Source: Endozoicomonas atrinae
Lineage (GTDB): Bacteria > Pseudomonadota > Gammaproteobacteria > Pseudomonadales > Endozoicomonadaceae
Direction: 5' to 3'
Assembly: GCF_001647025.1 (NCBI RefSeq)
Contig: NZ_LUKQ02000046.1
Location: 1-33,161, forward strand
Length of the DNA: 33,161 nt
Positions 8,125-16,493 of this stretch are shown one piece after another (the stretch's first letter is position 1; each line of letters opens with the position of its first letter). The notes under the pieces were generated by a model that saw only the letters and a program-made list of their open reading frames with translations, did no database searches and was not told the origin of the DNA. The translations under genes and the position numbers were made by a program.

Positions 8125-9315
8125 GTGTCCATGTTATTTACTGCCCTGGCTTATCTGCTAGTGCCCGCCGTACTGATTATCCTGTGCCAGAACCTCAGGC
8201 TGCTGGATAAAATCGGTGTTGTGGTGTTGTCGTTTGGTCTGGGCATCGCCCTGAGTGCAGGTTTCGACCTGCCAGCTCTGTTCGGTGAGGAACAGCTGTC
8301 AGCCATTCAAATGAACCTGAGCGAAATCTCCATTGCCCTCGCTCTGCCCCTGCTGTTGTTCTCTATTGACGTGAAACATTCACTGAACATGGCCGGTGAT
8401 ACCATGAAAAGTATGGTCGTCGCCTTGTTGAGCGTGATGGTGATCAGTGCCATCGGAGCTGTTCTGTTTAATGATCAACTGCAGAATATCTGGCAGATTG
8501 CCGGGATGTCGGTGGGCGCCTATACCGGCGGTGGCCCAAATATCGCGGCAGTGAAAACAGCTATCGAGGCCGATCAGGACATCTTCATCACCATGACCAC
8601 CTACGATATTCTGCTCTCGGCGTTATACCTGATGTTTGTCATGACTCTGGCAAAGCCACTGTTTGGCTTGTTTCTCCGCCCATTCCAGTCGGACGCCAAT
8701 GCCAGCGATTCAGTGGATCAGGATAAATTTGCTCATATGGCCGACGAAAGCGCAAACAGCTATAAAGTACTCGCCAGCCTCAAAACCCTGCCTCAGACAC
8801 TCCAGTCGTTGCTGTTTTCCGGACTGGTGGTTGGACTGGCGCTGGGCCTGTCATCACTGTTTCCCAAGTCCATGTCGTCTGTCGTCACCATCATTTCCAT
8901 CACCAGTCTGGGGCTGGCAGCCTCCTTTATTCCCTATATCCGAAAGCTGGCCAACAGTTTTCAGCTGGGTATGTATCTGATTCTTGTCTTCTGTTTCACT
9001 ATGGGCACCATGACCGACACCAGCATTCTAACCAATCTTAATTTGGATCTGTTTGCCTACATCGGTTTTATCCTGCTGGGATCCCTGTTTGTTCAGGCCA
9101 TTGTCTGCAAGCTGATGAAAATCGATACAGACACCTTCCTGATCACCTCTTCTGCAGCGATTATGTCAGTGCCCTTTATCCCGGTGATTGCCGGGGCACT
9201 GAAAAATCGTGAAATTCTGCTGCCTGGTTTTGCAGCTGCCATCATTGGTTATGCGCTGGGTAATTACCTGGGGGTAGCCGTTGCTTACGGAACTCGTTAT
9301 GTTTTAGGCCTGTAA
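8125..9315 (+). CDS. DUF819 family integral membrane protein
   Basis: A 396-residue protein with about ten to twelve hydrophobic segments, matching the DUF819 (YjcL-like) family, whose members are uncharacterised putative transporters. The conserved GMSVGAYTGGGPNIAAVKTAIE segment near residue 130-150 and a mirrored C-terminal half ending GYALGNYLGVAVAYG are family-like. A GTG at 8125 is the best start: AAGGAG lies six bases upstream, against twelve for the next ATG at 8131. The gene follows the PLP enzyme by ten bases and ends at a terminator, so the two form an operon; import or export of an amino acid handled by the enzyme is a reasonable guess. Confidence 0.85.
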   Translation: MSMLFTALAYLLVPAVLIILCQNLRLLDKIGVVVLSFGLGIALSAGFDLPALFGEEQLSAIQMNLSEISIALALPLLLFSIDVKHSLNMAGDTMKSMVVALLSVMVISAIGAVLFNDQLQNIWQIAGMSVGAYTGGGPNIAAVKTAIEADQDIFITMTTYDILLSALYLMFVMTLAKPLFGLFLRPFQSDANASDSVDQDKFAHMADESANSYKVLASLKTLPQTLQSLLFSGLVVGLALGLSSLFPKSMSSVVTIISITSLGLAASFIPYIRKLANSFQLGMYLILVFCFTMGTMTDTSILTNLNLDLFAYIGFILLGSLFVQAIVCKLMKIDTDTFLITSSAAIMSVPFIPVIAGALKNREILLPGFAAAIIGYALGNYLGVAVAYGTRYVLGL

Positions 9316-9333
9316 TGCGGTAAGCATGTTTTT

Positions 9334-9363
9334 AAATGGCGGTCATCACCGCCATTTTCTTTT
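9334..9363 (+). terminator. Terminator after the DUF819 gene
   Basis: A 10-bp stem (9334-9343 with 9348-9357) with a 4-base loop, followed by a T-rich run, 18 bases after the stop. Confidence 0.85.
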
Positions 9364-9652
9364 AAATAATCATGCTCTCCTGTTTTTGATTAACTAATAA
9401 TCACATCAATATTTTGATCTCTAATGATTTATTGAAAACATACATCAATTAGTACTGTTTAAATTTTGTCAGCTATTATTTTCATCATTTTCTTAATCGA
9501 AAGTGAATGTATTGTTTAACCATTAAAGCTTTCTTATTTTGAAAAAAACACCATTTATTTTTAATAAATCCACTACTCACTGATGACACATATCAATAAA
9601 TCCTAACAGATCACTTCATATACTCACGCCGGTAAACAACCGGGTTTTCTCC
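9364..9652. promoter_or_regulatory. AT-rich leader of the tct operon with repeated ATCAA/TTGAT motifs
   Basis: No gene is visible. The region is much more AT-rich than its surroundings and carries TTGAT at 9386-9390, the palindrome ATCAA-N4-TTGAT at 9405-9418, ATCAAT at 9444-9449 and again at 9592-9597. TATACT at 9619-9624 could be a -10 element but no convincing -35 lies at the right distance. Promoter and operator sites for tctC are expected here; the regulator is not identifiable. Confidence 0.4.
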
Positions 9653-10594
9653 ATGAAAATGAAATTTAAAGCGGCTGTTGGCATTGCCCTTCTCAGCCTG
9701 AGCTCTGCATTTGCTTTTGCGTCTGCTGATAACTATCCAGCCAGAAACGTTCGTTTAATTGTTCCCTTTGGTGCCGGTGGTGGTACTGATGCGGTGGCTA
9801 GGGCACTGGCAAAATACGCAGAACCACACCTTGGCCAACCCATTGCCATCATGAACAGAACCGGTGGTGCTGGCGGCGTTGGCATGACCGCTGGGGCTAA
9901 TTCCAGACCCGATGGCTACACCATTACCATGGTCACCAGAGAGCTGGCCTCCTTGCCAAAAATGGGATTAATGCAGGCTGACAGCGAAGACTTCAAAATG
10001 GTCAGGCTGGTCAACCTTGACCCTGCCATTGTGACGGTCCGTGCAGATAGCCAGTACACGACCATGGCTGAAATCATTGACGAGGCCAAAAAGAATCCAG
10101 GGCGTATTCAATTCGCTTCAACCGCAAAACCCAACTTCTATATTCTGGCCATTGAGCAGAATCAGAATGTGACCTTTAACCAGATTCCATTTAATGGTGC
10201 ATCCGAAGCCACTACTGCTGTTATGGGTGGCCACGTTGCGTTCACCATTACCGGACCGGGTGAAGTGAAAGCTCAGCTGGACTCAGGCCAGCTGAAGCCA
10301 CTAGCAGTGCTGGCAGAGAATCGTCTGTCGTCCATGCCTGACGTCCCCACCATGAAAGAACTGGATTACGATGTGGTTTCCGGAACCTGGCGCGGTATTG
10401 CCGTTCCTTCCAGAACACCAGACGCCATTGTTGACAAACTGGAAGACGCTTTTGCCAAAGCGGTAAAAGAAGAAGGCTTTGTCAGCTTTATGGAAAAAGG
10501 GAACTTCTTTATTGAAGATAAATCTTCCGAGTCATTCACTCAGTTTATTGCTGAAGATACTCAATCCCTGAACACCATCATTGAAAAAATGTAA
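9653..10594 (+). CDS. tctC: Tripartite tricarboxylate transporter substrate-binding protein (TctC/Bug)
   Basis: A 313-residue periplasmic binding protein with a Sec signal peptide (cleavage probably after AFAFASA). It belongs to the Bug/TctC family: YPARNVRLIVPFGAGGGTDAVARALA is the conserved N-terminal region that contacts the ligand carboxylate, followed by NRTGGAGGVGM and RPDGYTI. It captures an organic acid for the TctAB permease encoded immediately downstream. Bug proteins bind varied carboxylates, so the name does not fix the substrate. No strong ribosome-binding site is seen before the ATG. A long stem-loop follows the gene. Confidence 0.92.
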   Translation: MKMKFKAAVGIALLSLSSAFAFASADNYPARNVRLIVPFGAGGGTDAVARALAKYAEPHLGQPIAIMNRTGGAGGVGMTAGANSRPDGYTITMVTRELASLPKMGLMQADSEDFKMVRLVNLDPAIVTVRADSQYTTMAEIIDEAKKNPGRIQFASTAKPNFYILAIEQNQNVTFNQIPFNGASEATTAVMGGHVAFTITGPGEVKAQLDSGQLKPLAVLAENRLSSMPDVPTMKELDYDVVSGTWRGIAVPSRTPDAIVDKLEDAFAKAVKEEGFVSFMEKGNFFIEDKSSESFTQFIAEDTQSLNTIIEKM

Positions 10595-10604
10595 ACACTG
10601 AATG

Positions 10605-10662
10605 CCTGTTTGAATCACATAGCTGGCCATATAAATGAATTATTTCCAGCGATTTAAACAGG
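10605..10662 (+). promoter_or_regulatory. Long stem-loop between tctC and tctB
   Basis: CCTGTTTGAATC (10605-10616) pairs with GATTTAAACAGG (10651-10662), with one G-U; inside, past a five-base bulge, GCTGG (10622-10626) pairs with CCAGC (10646-10650). No T-run follows directly. It could protect the 3' end of a processed tctC mRNA or attenuate reading into tctB, both known ways to make more binding protein than permease. Confidence 0.6.
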
Positions 10663-10702
10663 TAGTTCCCTCCCCCCTTTATTTGTTTAAGATGAACCTG
10701 TT

Positions 10703-11170
10703 ATGGAAAAGTTCAAAGGTCCACAGCTGACCATTGTGCTGTACTCTTTTCTTTTTATTTTTGCACTGTCTTTCTTTTACCTGGCAACGACATTTCCGAT
10801 ACCCACCATTGGCAACCATACACTGGGTCCTGGCTTTTACCCATCTCTTATTTCTGCCGCACTGATTGTGTTAATTACGACTCAGGTCGTATTTGATCTG
10901 AAGCAGAACAAACTGTTCAGTCGGAAAGCCAGGAAATCATTTCCATGGCGCCCCGTATGGATGTTCTCCATTCTGGCCGGATACGCCGTTGCCATGTACC
11001 TGATTGGCTATCTGGCAGCCACCATCCTCTGCTTTGCCCTCATTCTCTTTATGTTAGGGATCAGAAACTGGCTCTGGTATCTGGCTGCTCCGATATTTTC
11101 CTATGGTCTGAATGTTGTGTTTGCTGACATCTTTCTCGTATTTCTGCCATCAGGCCTGCTGTTTCAATAG
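10703..11170 (+). CDS. tctB: Tripartite tricarboxylate transporter small membrane subunit TctB
   Basis: A 155-residue inner-membrane protein with four predicted membrane segments (about residues 10-28, 42-62, 83-105 and 112-150), the layout of TctB, the small poorly conserved subunit of TctABC. The motif GNHTLGPGFYPSLISAAL near residue 37-55 is typical of the family (LGPGFFP-like). It lies between the binding protein and the large subunit, 11 bases before tctA. With TctA it forms the Na+-coupled permease. Confidence 0.9.
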   Translation: MEKFKGPQLTIVLYSFLFIFALSFFYLATTFPIPTIGNHTLGPGFYPSLISAALIVLITTQVVFDLKQNKLFSRKARKSFPWRPVWMFSILAGYAVAMYLIGYLAATILCFALILFMLGIRNWLWYLAAPIFSYGLNVVFADIFLVFLPSGLLFQ

Positions 11171-11181
11171 GGACGTGATTT

Positions 11182-12684
11182 ATGTTTGAACTTTTACTTC
11201 AGGGATTACAGAGCACGTTACAGCCGGGTATTTTCCTGCTGTTGCTGGCAGGTGTCACGGGCGGCATCATTATCGGCTCACTCCCGGGGCTGACGGCCAC
11301 CATGGGCGTTGCCATCATGCTGCCCTTCACCTTCGGCATGGGCCCCAATGCCTCACTGGCCATATTGATCGGCGTCTATGTCGGAGCAATTTATGGCGGT
11401 TCCATTCCGGCAATCCTGCTGCGGACACCGGGCACACCGGCATCTGCTGCGACTGCTCTTGATGGGCATCAACTGGTGCAACAGGGCCATGCCGCCAAAG
11501 CATTGAGTATCTCTGTCGTCTGTTCATTTATGGGAGGCTTGATCAGTACCATCATGCTGATCACGCTTTCCCCGATGCTGGCGGGATTTGCCCTGAAATT
11601 CAGTGCCCCGGAATACTTTATGCTGGCGGTGTTCGGGCTGACCATTATCGGCAGCATCTCATCGAAAAGCCTGGTCAAAGGTCTGATCAGTGGCTTTATC
11701 GGTCTGGCTATCGCCTGTATTGGTCTGGACCCTATCACCAGTACACCACGTTACACCTTCGGCATCATGGAACTCTACAATGGCCTGTCGATTATTCCGG
11801 TGCTGATTGGTCTCTTCGCGATTTCAGAGTGTCTGCTCCAGTCCGAACAGATCGTTAAAGAAGCGAGTCAAAAAGCACTGACCTTCAGCCATAAGCTGTT
11901 CAGCTATCCAGAGTTTCGTAAATTCTTCCCTTCTGCACTGAAAAGCAGCCTGATGGGTACCTGTATCGGGGCAGTCCCCGGTGCTGGTGCCGATATTGCG
12001 GCCTTTGTCTGCTATAACGAAGCCCGTCGCAGCAGCAAGAACCCGGAAAACTTCGGTAAAGGTGCCCTGGAAGGTATCGCGGCTGCCGAGTCCGGCAACA
12101 ACGGTGTCACCGGCGGTGCACTGGTGCCACTGCTCACGCTTGGCGTACCCGGTGATGCCGTCGCAGCTATTCTGCTGGGTGCATTAACCATCCAGGGCAT
12201 CGCGCCTGGTCCCATGTTGTTTCAGAACAGTCCGGATATTGTCTACGGGCTGTTCAGCTCCATGCTGGTTGCCAACATCCTGATGCTGATTGTCGGCCTG
12301 GCCGGGATTAAAATTTTCTGTCGGATCGTGGAGATTCCAAAGGCACTGATCATCCCGATGATCGCCCTGCTCTCCGTGGTTGGCGCCTACTCCATGAACA
12401 ACAGCATGTTCGATGTGGCCGTAGCACTCGCCTTTGGTTTACTGGGTTATCTGCTGACCAAGATTGAAATACCGCTGTCGCCCATTGTGCTGGCCGTAAT
12501 TCTCGGGCCCATGGCAGAAACCAACCTGAGAAAATCCCTGATGATGTACGAAGGATCCTGGAGCTTCCTCTATGACCGCCCCATTGTCCTGATCTTCGTG
12601 CTGCTTTCAGCCCTGTCTTTGTACAGCACCTGGCGGATTAAGCGCAGGATTCAATCCAACACCAGTCCTCAACTGGCCGTCTGA
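11182..12684 (+). CDS. tctA: Tripartite tricarboxylate transporter large permease TctA
   Basis: A 500-residue permease with about twelve membrane segments and the expected family length. The two inverted signature regions are clear: GGIIIGSLPGLTATMGVAIMLP with YGGSIPAILLRTPGTPASAAT near the N-terminus, and GAVPGAGADIAAFVCYNEARR with GGALVPLLTLGVPGDAVAAILLGAL in the second half. TctA translocates the carboxylate delivered by TctC, driven by an ion gradient. It is followed by a hairpin and then by two putative catabolic genes on the same strand. Confidence 0.95.
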   Translation: MFELLLQGLQSTLQPGIFLLLLAGVTGGIIIGSLPGLTATMGVAIMLPFTFGMGPNASLAILIGVYVGAIYGGSIPAILLRTPGTPASAATALDGHQLVQQGHAAKALSISVVCSFMGGLISTIMLITLSPMLAGFALKFSAPEYFMLAVFGLTIIGSISSKSLVKGLISGFIGLAIACIGLDPITSTPRYTFGIMELYNGLSIIPVLIGLFAISECLLQSEQIVKEASQKALTFSHKLFSYPEFRKFFPSALKSSLMGTCIGAVPGAGADIAAFVCYNEARRSSKNPENFGKGALEGIAAAESGNNGVTGGALVPLLTLGVPGDAVAAILLGALTIQGIAPGPMLFQNSPDIVYGLFSSMLVANILMLIVGLAGIKIFCRIVEIPKALIIPMIALLSVVGAYSMNNSMFDVAVALAFGLLGYLLTKIEIPLSPIVLAVILGPMAETNLRKSLMMYEGSWSFLYDRPIVLIFVLLSALSLYSTWRIKRRIQSNTSPQLAV

Positions 12685-12690
12685 TACAAC

Positions 12691-12721
12691 AGCCTGCACC
12701 TAACCGGTGCAGGCTTCTTTA
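12691..12721 (+). terminator. Hairpin terminator or attenuator between tctA and the RraA-like gene
   Basis: A perfect 10-bp stem (12691-12700 with 12706-12715) with a 5-base loop, followed by tcttta. The short T-tract suggests partial termination, so some reading into the downstream genes is possible. Confidence 0.7.
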
Positions 12722-12753
12722 TTGATTTCTATTCACTGACAGGCAATTACACC

Positions 12754-13452
12754 ATGCACGCTTACTGGCAAGATGATGACCAGCTGTTCCAGATGGCTCG
12801 AACCAAACTGTTTACCGCACTGGTTGGCGACATCATGGACGACCTGGGGTACACGACACATTTTTTACCGCCGGAAATCAAAGTGCAGAACGAAAAGCAC
12901 ATCATCATTGGCCGGGCCATGACTGTTCTGGAAACGGATGTGGTGCAGGTACCAGCAGGTTCAGCGGTCAACAATCCAATATCAGCCAAAGATTTCGGTT
13001 TGATGTTCGAAGCGCTGGACTCACTCAAGAAGAATGAGGTGTACATCTGCTCCGGCTCATCGCCAACCTATGCGCTCTGGGGAGGTTTGATGAGCACCCG
13101 GGCCAAGTACCTTCAGGCAGCCGGTGCCGTGGTCAACGGTTACTGCCGCGATATCCGGGAAATCAACGCATTTGACTTTCCCATCGCCTCCATGGGCAGC
13201 TACGCACAGGATCAGAAAGTCCGGGGTAAAGTCATGGATTACGGCATTCCCATTCTATTTGGCACCGTTCGCGTTAATCCGGGCGATATCGTCTTTGCCG
13301 ATATTGATGGCACGGTGATTATTCCCAGGGAGATCGAAGAAAAAGTCTTTATGGGCGGCTTTGAAAAAGCCCGTGCCGAAAAGCGTGTGCTTAATGCGCT
13401 GAAAGAAGGCATGTCCACAGTTGAGGCTTATACAACGTTTGGTGTGATGTAA
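12754..13452 (+). CDS. RraA / HMG-aldolase-like protein
   Basis: A 232-residue protein of the RraA superfamily, which includes class II 4-hydroxy-4-methyl-2-oxoglutarate/oxaloacetate aldolases and the RNase E regulator RraA. Conserved pieces are GDIMDDLGY near residue 25, WGGLMSTRAKYLQAAGAVVNGYCRDIREI (residues 108-136; the Arg and Asp are the aldolase pyruvate/metal site) and GDIVFADIDGTVIIPREI. It is longer than RraA (about 160) and closer to the catabolic branch. Being placed directly after tctABC and before an SDR, it more likely cleaves or decarboxylates an imported branched hydroxy-oxo acid than regulates RNase E. Confidence 0.85.
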   Translation: MHAYWQDDDQLFQMARTKLFTALVGDIMDDLGYTTHFLPPEIKVQNEKHIIIGRAMTVLETDVVQVPAGSAVNNPISAKDFGLMFEALDSLKKNEVYICSGSSPTYALWGGLMSTRAKYLQAAGAVVNGYCRDIREINAFDFPIASMGSYAQDQKVRGKVMDYGIPILFGTVRVNPGDIVFADIDGTVIIPREIEEKVFMGGFEKARAEKRVLNALKEGMSTVEAYTTFGVM

Positions 13453-13498
13453 CTCACCAGCATGCGGTACTACTTATTCAACACGTTACTGACTGTTA

Positions 13499-14281
13499 AT
13501 GATGATGTTCGACGATTTAAAAGATAAACGGGTATTGATTACCGGCTCAACGGCGGGCATTGGGCTGGCGGTTGCCAGAACCTTTGCCAGGAGCAGTGCA
13601 AAAATTGCCATCAACGGCTCCCGGAAAGATCAGCAGATTGATACGCTTCTTGAAGAGCTGAATGACCTGGGTGGCGAGACCATTTTCATCCAGGCTAATC
13701 TAACTCAGACATCTGAATGTGAAAAGCTGATTGGGGAATTTGTCGCCCATTTCGATGGGCTGGATATTCTGATCAACAACGCCGGTGGTCTTGGTAGTCG
13801 CAATAACCTGGAAGACATTACCGATGAATTTTACGACCGGGTGATGGACCTGAATGCCCGCTCGGTTCTGATGGTCACCAAATACGCCATACCGCACCTG
13901 CGTCAATCAGCGGTTGAGTCAGGGGAAACCGCCTGTGTGATCAGCACAGGCTCCATTGCCGGAAGAGAAGGCGGCGGTGTGGGTGCCGGAATTTATGCCG
14001 CCTCCAAAGCGTGGTTACACGACATTCATCGTAACTGGGTCAAAGAGTTCACCCAAGACAATATCCGTTTCAATATTGTCTCACCGGGTACCATCGACAC
14101 GGCTTTCCATGATGGCAAAAGCGATGAGCTGAAAGAGAAGATTGCCGGATCCATTGCCATGGGTCGTTTCGGACGCATTGAAGAGGTTGCCCCCTCCTAC
14201 GCGTTCTTTGCCTCTCATGCCTGCAGCGGTTACATCACCGGCCAGATTCTGGATGTAAATGGTGGGCAATTCGCCCCCTGA
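13499..14281 (+). CDS. Short-chain dehydrogenase/reductase (classical SDR)
   Basis: A 260-residue NAD(P)-dependent oxidoreductase. Visible motifs are the cofactor loop TGSTAGIG near residue 16, NNAGG near residue 93, a catalytic Ser in STGSIAG and YAASK near residue 164, followed by FNIVSPGTIDT and the C-terminal SGYITGQILDVNGGQF. Three overlapping ATGs (13499, 13502, 13505) compete as start and no strong ribosome-binding site is visible. It closes the tctCBA/RraA run and would oxidise a hydroxyl group of the transported acid; the substrate is unknown. Confidence 0.9.
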   Translation: MMMFDDLKDKRVLITGSTAGIGLAVARTFARSSAKIAINGSRKDQQIDTLLEELNDLGGETIFIQANLTQTSECEKLIGEFVAHFDGLDILINNAGGLGSRNNLEDITDEFYDRVMDLNARSVLMVTKYAIPHLRQSAVESGETACVISTGSIAGREGGGVGAGIYAASKAWLHDIHRNWVKEFTQDNIRFNIVSPGTIDTAFHDGKSDELKEKIAGSIAMGRFGRIEEVAPSYAFFASHACSGYITGQILDVNGGQFAP

Positions 14282-14300
14282 AGGATTAGAGCCTGACAAA

Positions 14301-14328
14301 GGTGTTCACACGTCTAATTGTGAACACC
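14301..14328. terminator. Convergent hairpin at the SDR/MATE junction
   Basis: A perfect 10-bp stem (14301-14310 with 14319-14328) with an 8-base loop, covering the MATE stop codon. T-tracts are short on both sides, so efficiency is uncertain. Confidence 0.45.
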
Positions 14329-15714
14329 GCCCAGATTGTCTATTTCATTATTCGCTGCAGCCACATCCTTACTCACCATCATTTTTGGGGTTGCCCGGTA
14401 AAACAAGGTAACACTGAGGGCAAACGTCAATATTTCTGCCACAGGCAAAGCAAGAAACGCCCCTTCAAGCCCCAGGGTTTTCCAGAACAGAATGATCAGT
14501 ACCAGTGGCAGTACCAGAGAGCGACTCATTGCAATCAGTGCCGACTGGGTAGCCGCATGCATACCGGTAAAATAGCCGGACAGGGTAATATTGATACCGT
14601 TAAACAGAAATGCAGGCCAGATCACGGCAATGATCGACATGGTCAGAGCCAGTGTGGCAACTTCATTACTCTGAATAAAGACACTGGCCAGCTCCTCAGG
14701 GTACACCAGCAGAGCCATCGCAAAGGTAATACCGACCATAATGGCGAGACCTACACCCAGTTTCATAAAGCTGGCTATACGCTCCGGCTTTCTGGCTCCA
14801 AAGTTGACACTGACAAGCGGCCCCAGGGCTTCTGCAGTACCGTATGCCACCATGATGCTGAGCCACAGGATATAGTTGACAATGGTAAAGGCTGCAACAC
14901 CGGTAGTGCCTGCTTCGATCATCAGAATCCAGTTAATAACGAACATGACCAGTCCACCGGACATCTCATTAATAAACTCGGAAAAACCGTTATAGGCAGC
15001 CCGGAACAGCTCAAACCAGGAACCATAGGGTTTAATCAACCGAATTCGGGCCTGTTTGCCAAAAAAGCGCACCACCAGAAACGCCGTACCCAACGTATAA
15101 GCGATACCACTGGCAAATGCCGCGCCACTGACACCCCAGCCCCACACTTTGATAAACAGCGCATCCAGTACAATGTTTGTTAACGCAGTCAGCCCCAAGC
15201 CGGCTAACGCATAGTTGGGTGCATCATCCACCCGGGAAAAATACGATAAGGTATAGGCCAGCCCCATAAAGAACATAAAAGGAGAGATGATACGGATATA
15301 TTCTGTGGTCAATGGCAGTGCTTCACCTTCTGCTCCGACAAAAGCCGCAATATTCCCGGCAAACAAGAATGCCAGGCTGGCCACGATGAGAGCAAAAAGC
15401 ACAATCACGGTCAGGGATTTGGTAAAAATATTGGACGCCTTGCGTGTATCTCCGGCACCCAGGGCTTTACCGGCAACCACAGCTCCTCCAACCAGCATCA
15501 TGACACAGAGGCCAAAGAACACCGAATAGAGTGGTATCACCAGGTTAACCGCAGCCAGGGCGGTTGCCCCCACGTAATTACCGACAAAGATACCATCAAC
15601 AATACCCGCTGAAGACAGTGCCACCAGACCCAGTATGGACGGGACAACAAAACGGAAGAAATCCACCGTGGTACTGCCGGAGGTCATCTTGTCATCAGTA
15701 GTGTGAACTGACAT
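14314..15714 (-). CDS. MATE family multidrug/sodium efflux transporter
   Basis: A 466-residue inner-membrane exporter with twelve predicted segments. The N-terminal FRFVVPSILGLVALSSAGIVDGIFVGNYVGATALAAVNLVIPL is the standard MATE start, and the middle repeat AGTTGVAAFTIVNYILWL mirrors it. AAGGAAA lies six bases before the ATG. It is divergent from a TetR regulator, and the palindromes between them suggest direct repression. MATE proteins export cationic drugs or metabolites with H+ or Na+; nothing here specifies which. The opposite strand holds a long open frame that is only its shadow. Confidence 0.92.
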   Translation of the reverse strand: MSVHTTDDKMTSGSTTVDFFRFVVPSILGLVALSSAGIVDGIFVGNYVGATALAAVNLVIPLYSVFFGLCVMMLVGGAVVAGKALGAGDTRKASNIFTKSLTVIVLFALIVASLAFLFAGNIAAFVGAEGEALPLTTEYIRIISPFMFFMGLAYTLSYFSRVDDAPNYALAGLGLTALTNIVLDALFIKVWGWGVSGAAFASGIAYTLGTAFLVVRFFGKQARIRLIKPYGSWFELFRAAYNGFSEFINEMSGGLVMFVINWILMIEAGTTGVAAFTIVNYILWLSIMVAYGTAEALGPLVSVNFGARKPERIASFMKLGVGLAIMVGITFAMALLVYPEELASVFIQSNEVATLALTMSIIAVIWPAFLFNGINITLSGYFTGMHAATQSALIAMSRSLVLPLVLIILFWKTLGLEGAFLALPVAEILTFALSVTLFYRATPKMMVSKDVAAANNEIDNLGGVHN

Positions 15715-15785
15715 AAGCGTTTCCTTATTGCGGCAGCAGGACTCCTCTGTGCCAGCAATACTTTATTCCTTTGGTTTGTTAATAT

Positions 15786-15820
15786 GAACAAATGTTCAAA
15801 TTGGACATATGTTCAATTTG
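15786..15820. promoter_or_regulatory. Twin palindromic operator candidates between MATE and TetR genes
   Basis: GAACAAATGTTC at 15786-15797 has perfect GAAC/GTTC arms. Next to it, 15797-15820 is a 24-bp palindrome with one mismatched pair, centred on ACATATGT. Both share GAAC/GTTC half-sites spaced four bases apart, as expected for two adjacent sites of one dimeric regulator. They lie between the divergent starts. Confidence 0.7.
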
Positions 15821-15866
15821 TTTTTATGCTAAGTCAACCAGTACTTATATCGGACAGATGCGGTCA

Positions 15867-16493
15867 ATGAGTTACCTGTCAAAAGATGAAAAGCGCAAGG
15901 CCATTCTGGAAGCCACCCTTTCCCTGGTGGTGTCCTGTGGCTTTGCCGGCATAACTGCCCGCAAGGTAGCCGCAGAAATGGGGGCTGCTACAGGCACCAT
16001 ACATCATCATTTTTCGTCTCTGGATGAGTTGAAAACGGAGGTAATCCGTTATGCGGTATCGTCTTCCATGGACTTTGATCTGGAAGCGATTAAAGGATTA
16101 CCGCCCTACGAAGCCCTGCTGCAGATGCTGTTACCATCAAACTTCCCGGATCGTGAGTTTGAAAACCGGGTATGGCTCAGTGCCGCCGATGAAATGTGGC
16201 GTAATGAACAGTTGAAAACCGTCTACTGTGAATCCATGGTCAGCCTGACTGACCTGGTTGAAGGCGTAATTAATGAGGGTAAAGCAATCGGCTTGTTTTA
16301 CCCCGTGCTGGATAGTCGACAGTGTGCATGGAAGTTACTGGCCACCAGCTTCACACTGTCCAGTTATTCCTATCTGGGTGATAGCAGCCTCAACCTTCAG
16401 ACGATCGATGAGCTGGTGATCAATGATATTCAGCTGACACTGGGCATGTCGAACATAAAGGACTCAGCAACAATTCCAGGCTCTGGCTTATAA
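15867..16493 (+). CDS. TetR family transcriptional regulator
   Basis: A 208-residue repressor. The start MSYLSKDEKRKAILEATL fits known family members. An in-frame ATG exists upstream at 15792 but would put the operator palindromes inside the gene, so it is rejected; 15858 is possible. The N-terminal helix-turn-helix covers roughly residues 10-55 (GITARKVAAEMGAATGTIHHHF), followed by an all-helical ligand and dimer domain. It is divergent from the MATE gene and probably represses that gene and itself until a ligand binds. Its stop codon shares the hexamer TTATAA with the stop of narL on the other strand. Confidence 0.9.
   Translation: MSYLSKDEKRKAILEATLSLVVSCGFAGITARKVAAEMGAATGTIHHHFSSLDELKTEVIRYAVSSSMDFDLEAIKGLPPYEALLQMLLPSNFPDREFENRVWLSAADEMWRNEQLKTVYCESMVSLTDLVEGVINEGKAIGLFYPVLDSRQCAWKLLATSFTLSSYSYLGDSSLNLQTIDELVINDIQLTLGMSNIKDSATIPGSGL

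Noticed and set aside
9405-9418. FNR or CRP site in the tct leader
   Set aside because: The arms are in the order ATCAA-N4-TTGAT, the reverse of an FNR box, and do not fit CRP.
14302-15183. Long open frame opposite the MATE gene (293 codons)
   Set aside because: It is rich in Gln, His and Asn as expected for antisense of a membrane protein gene, has no family motifs and lies wholly opposite a clear MATE transporter.
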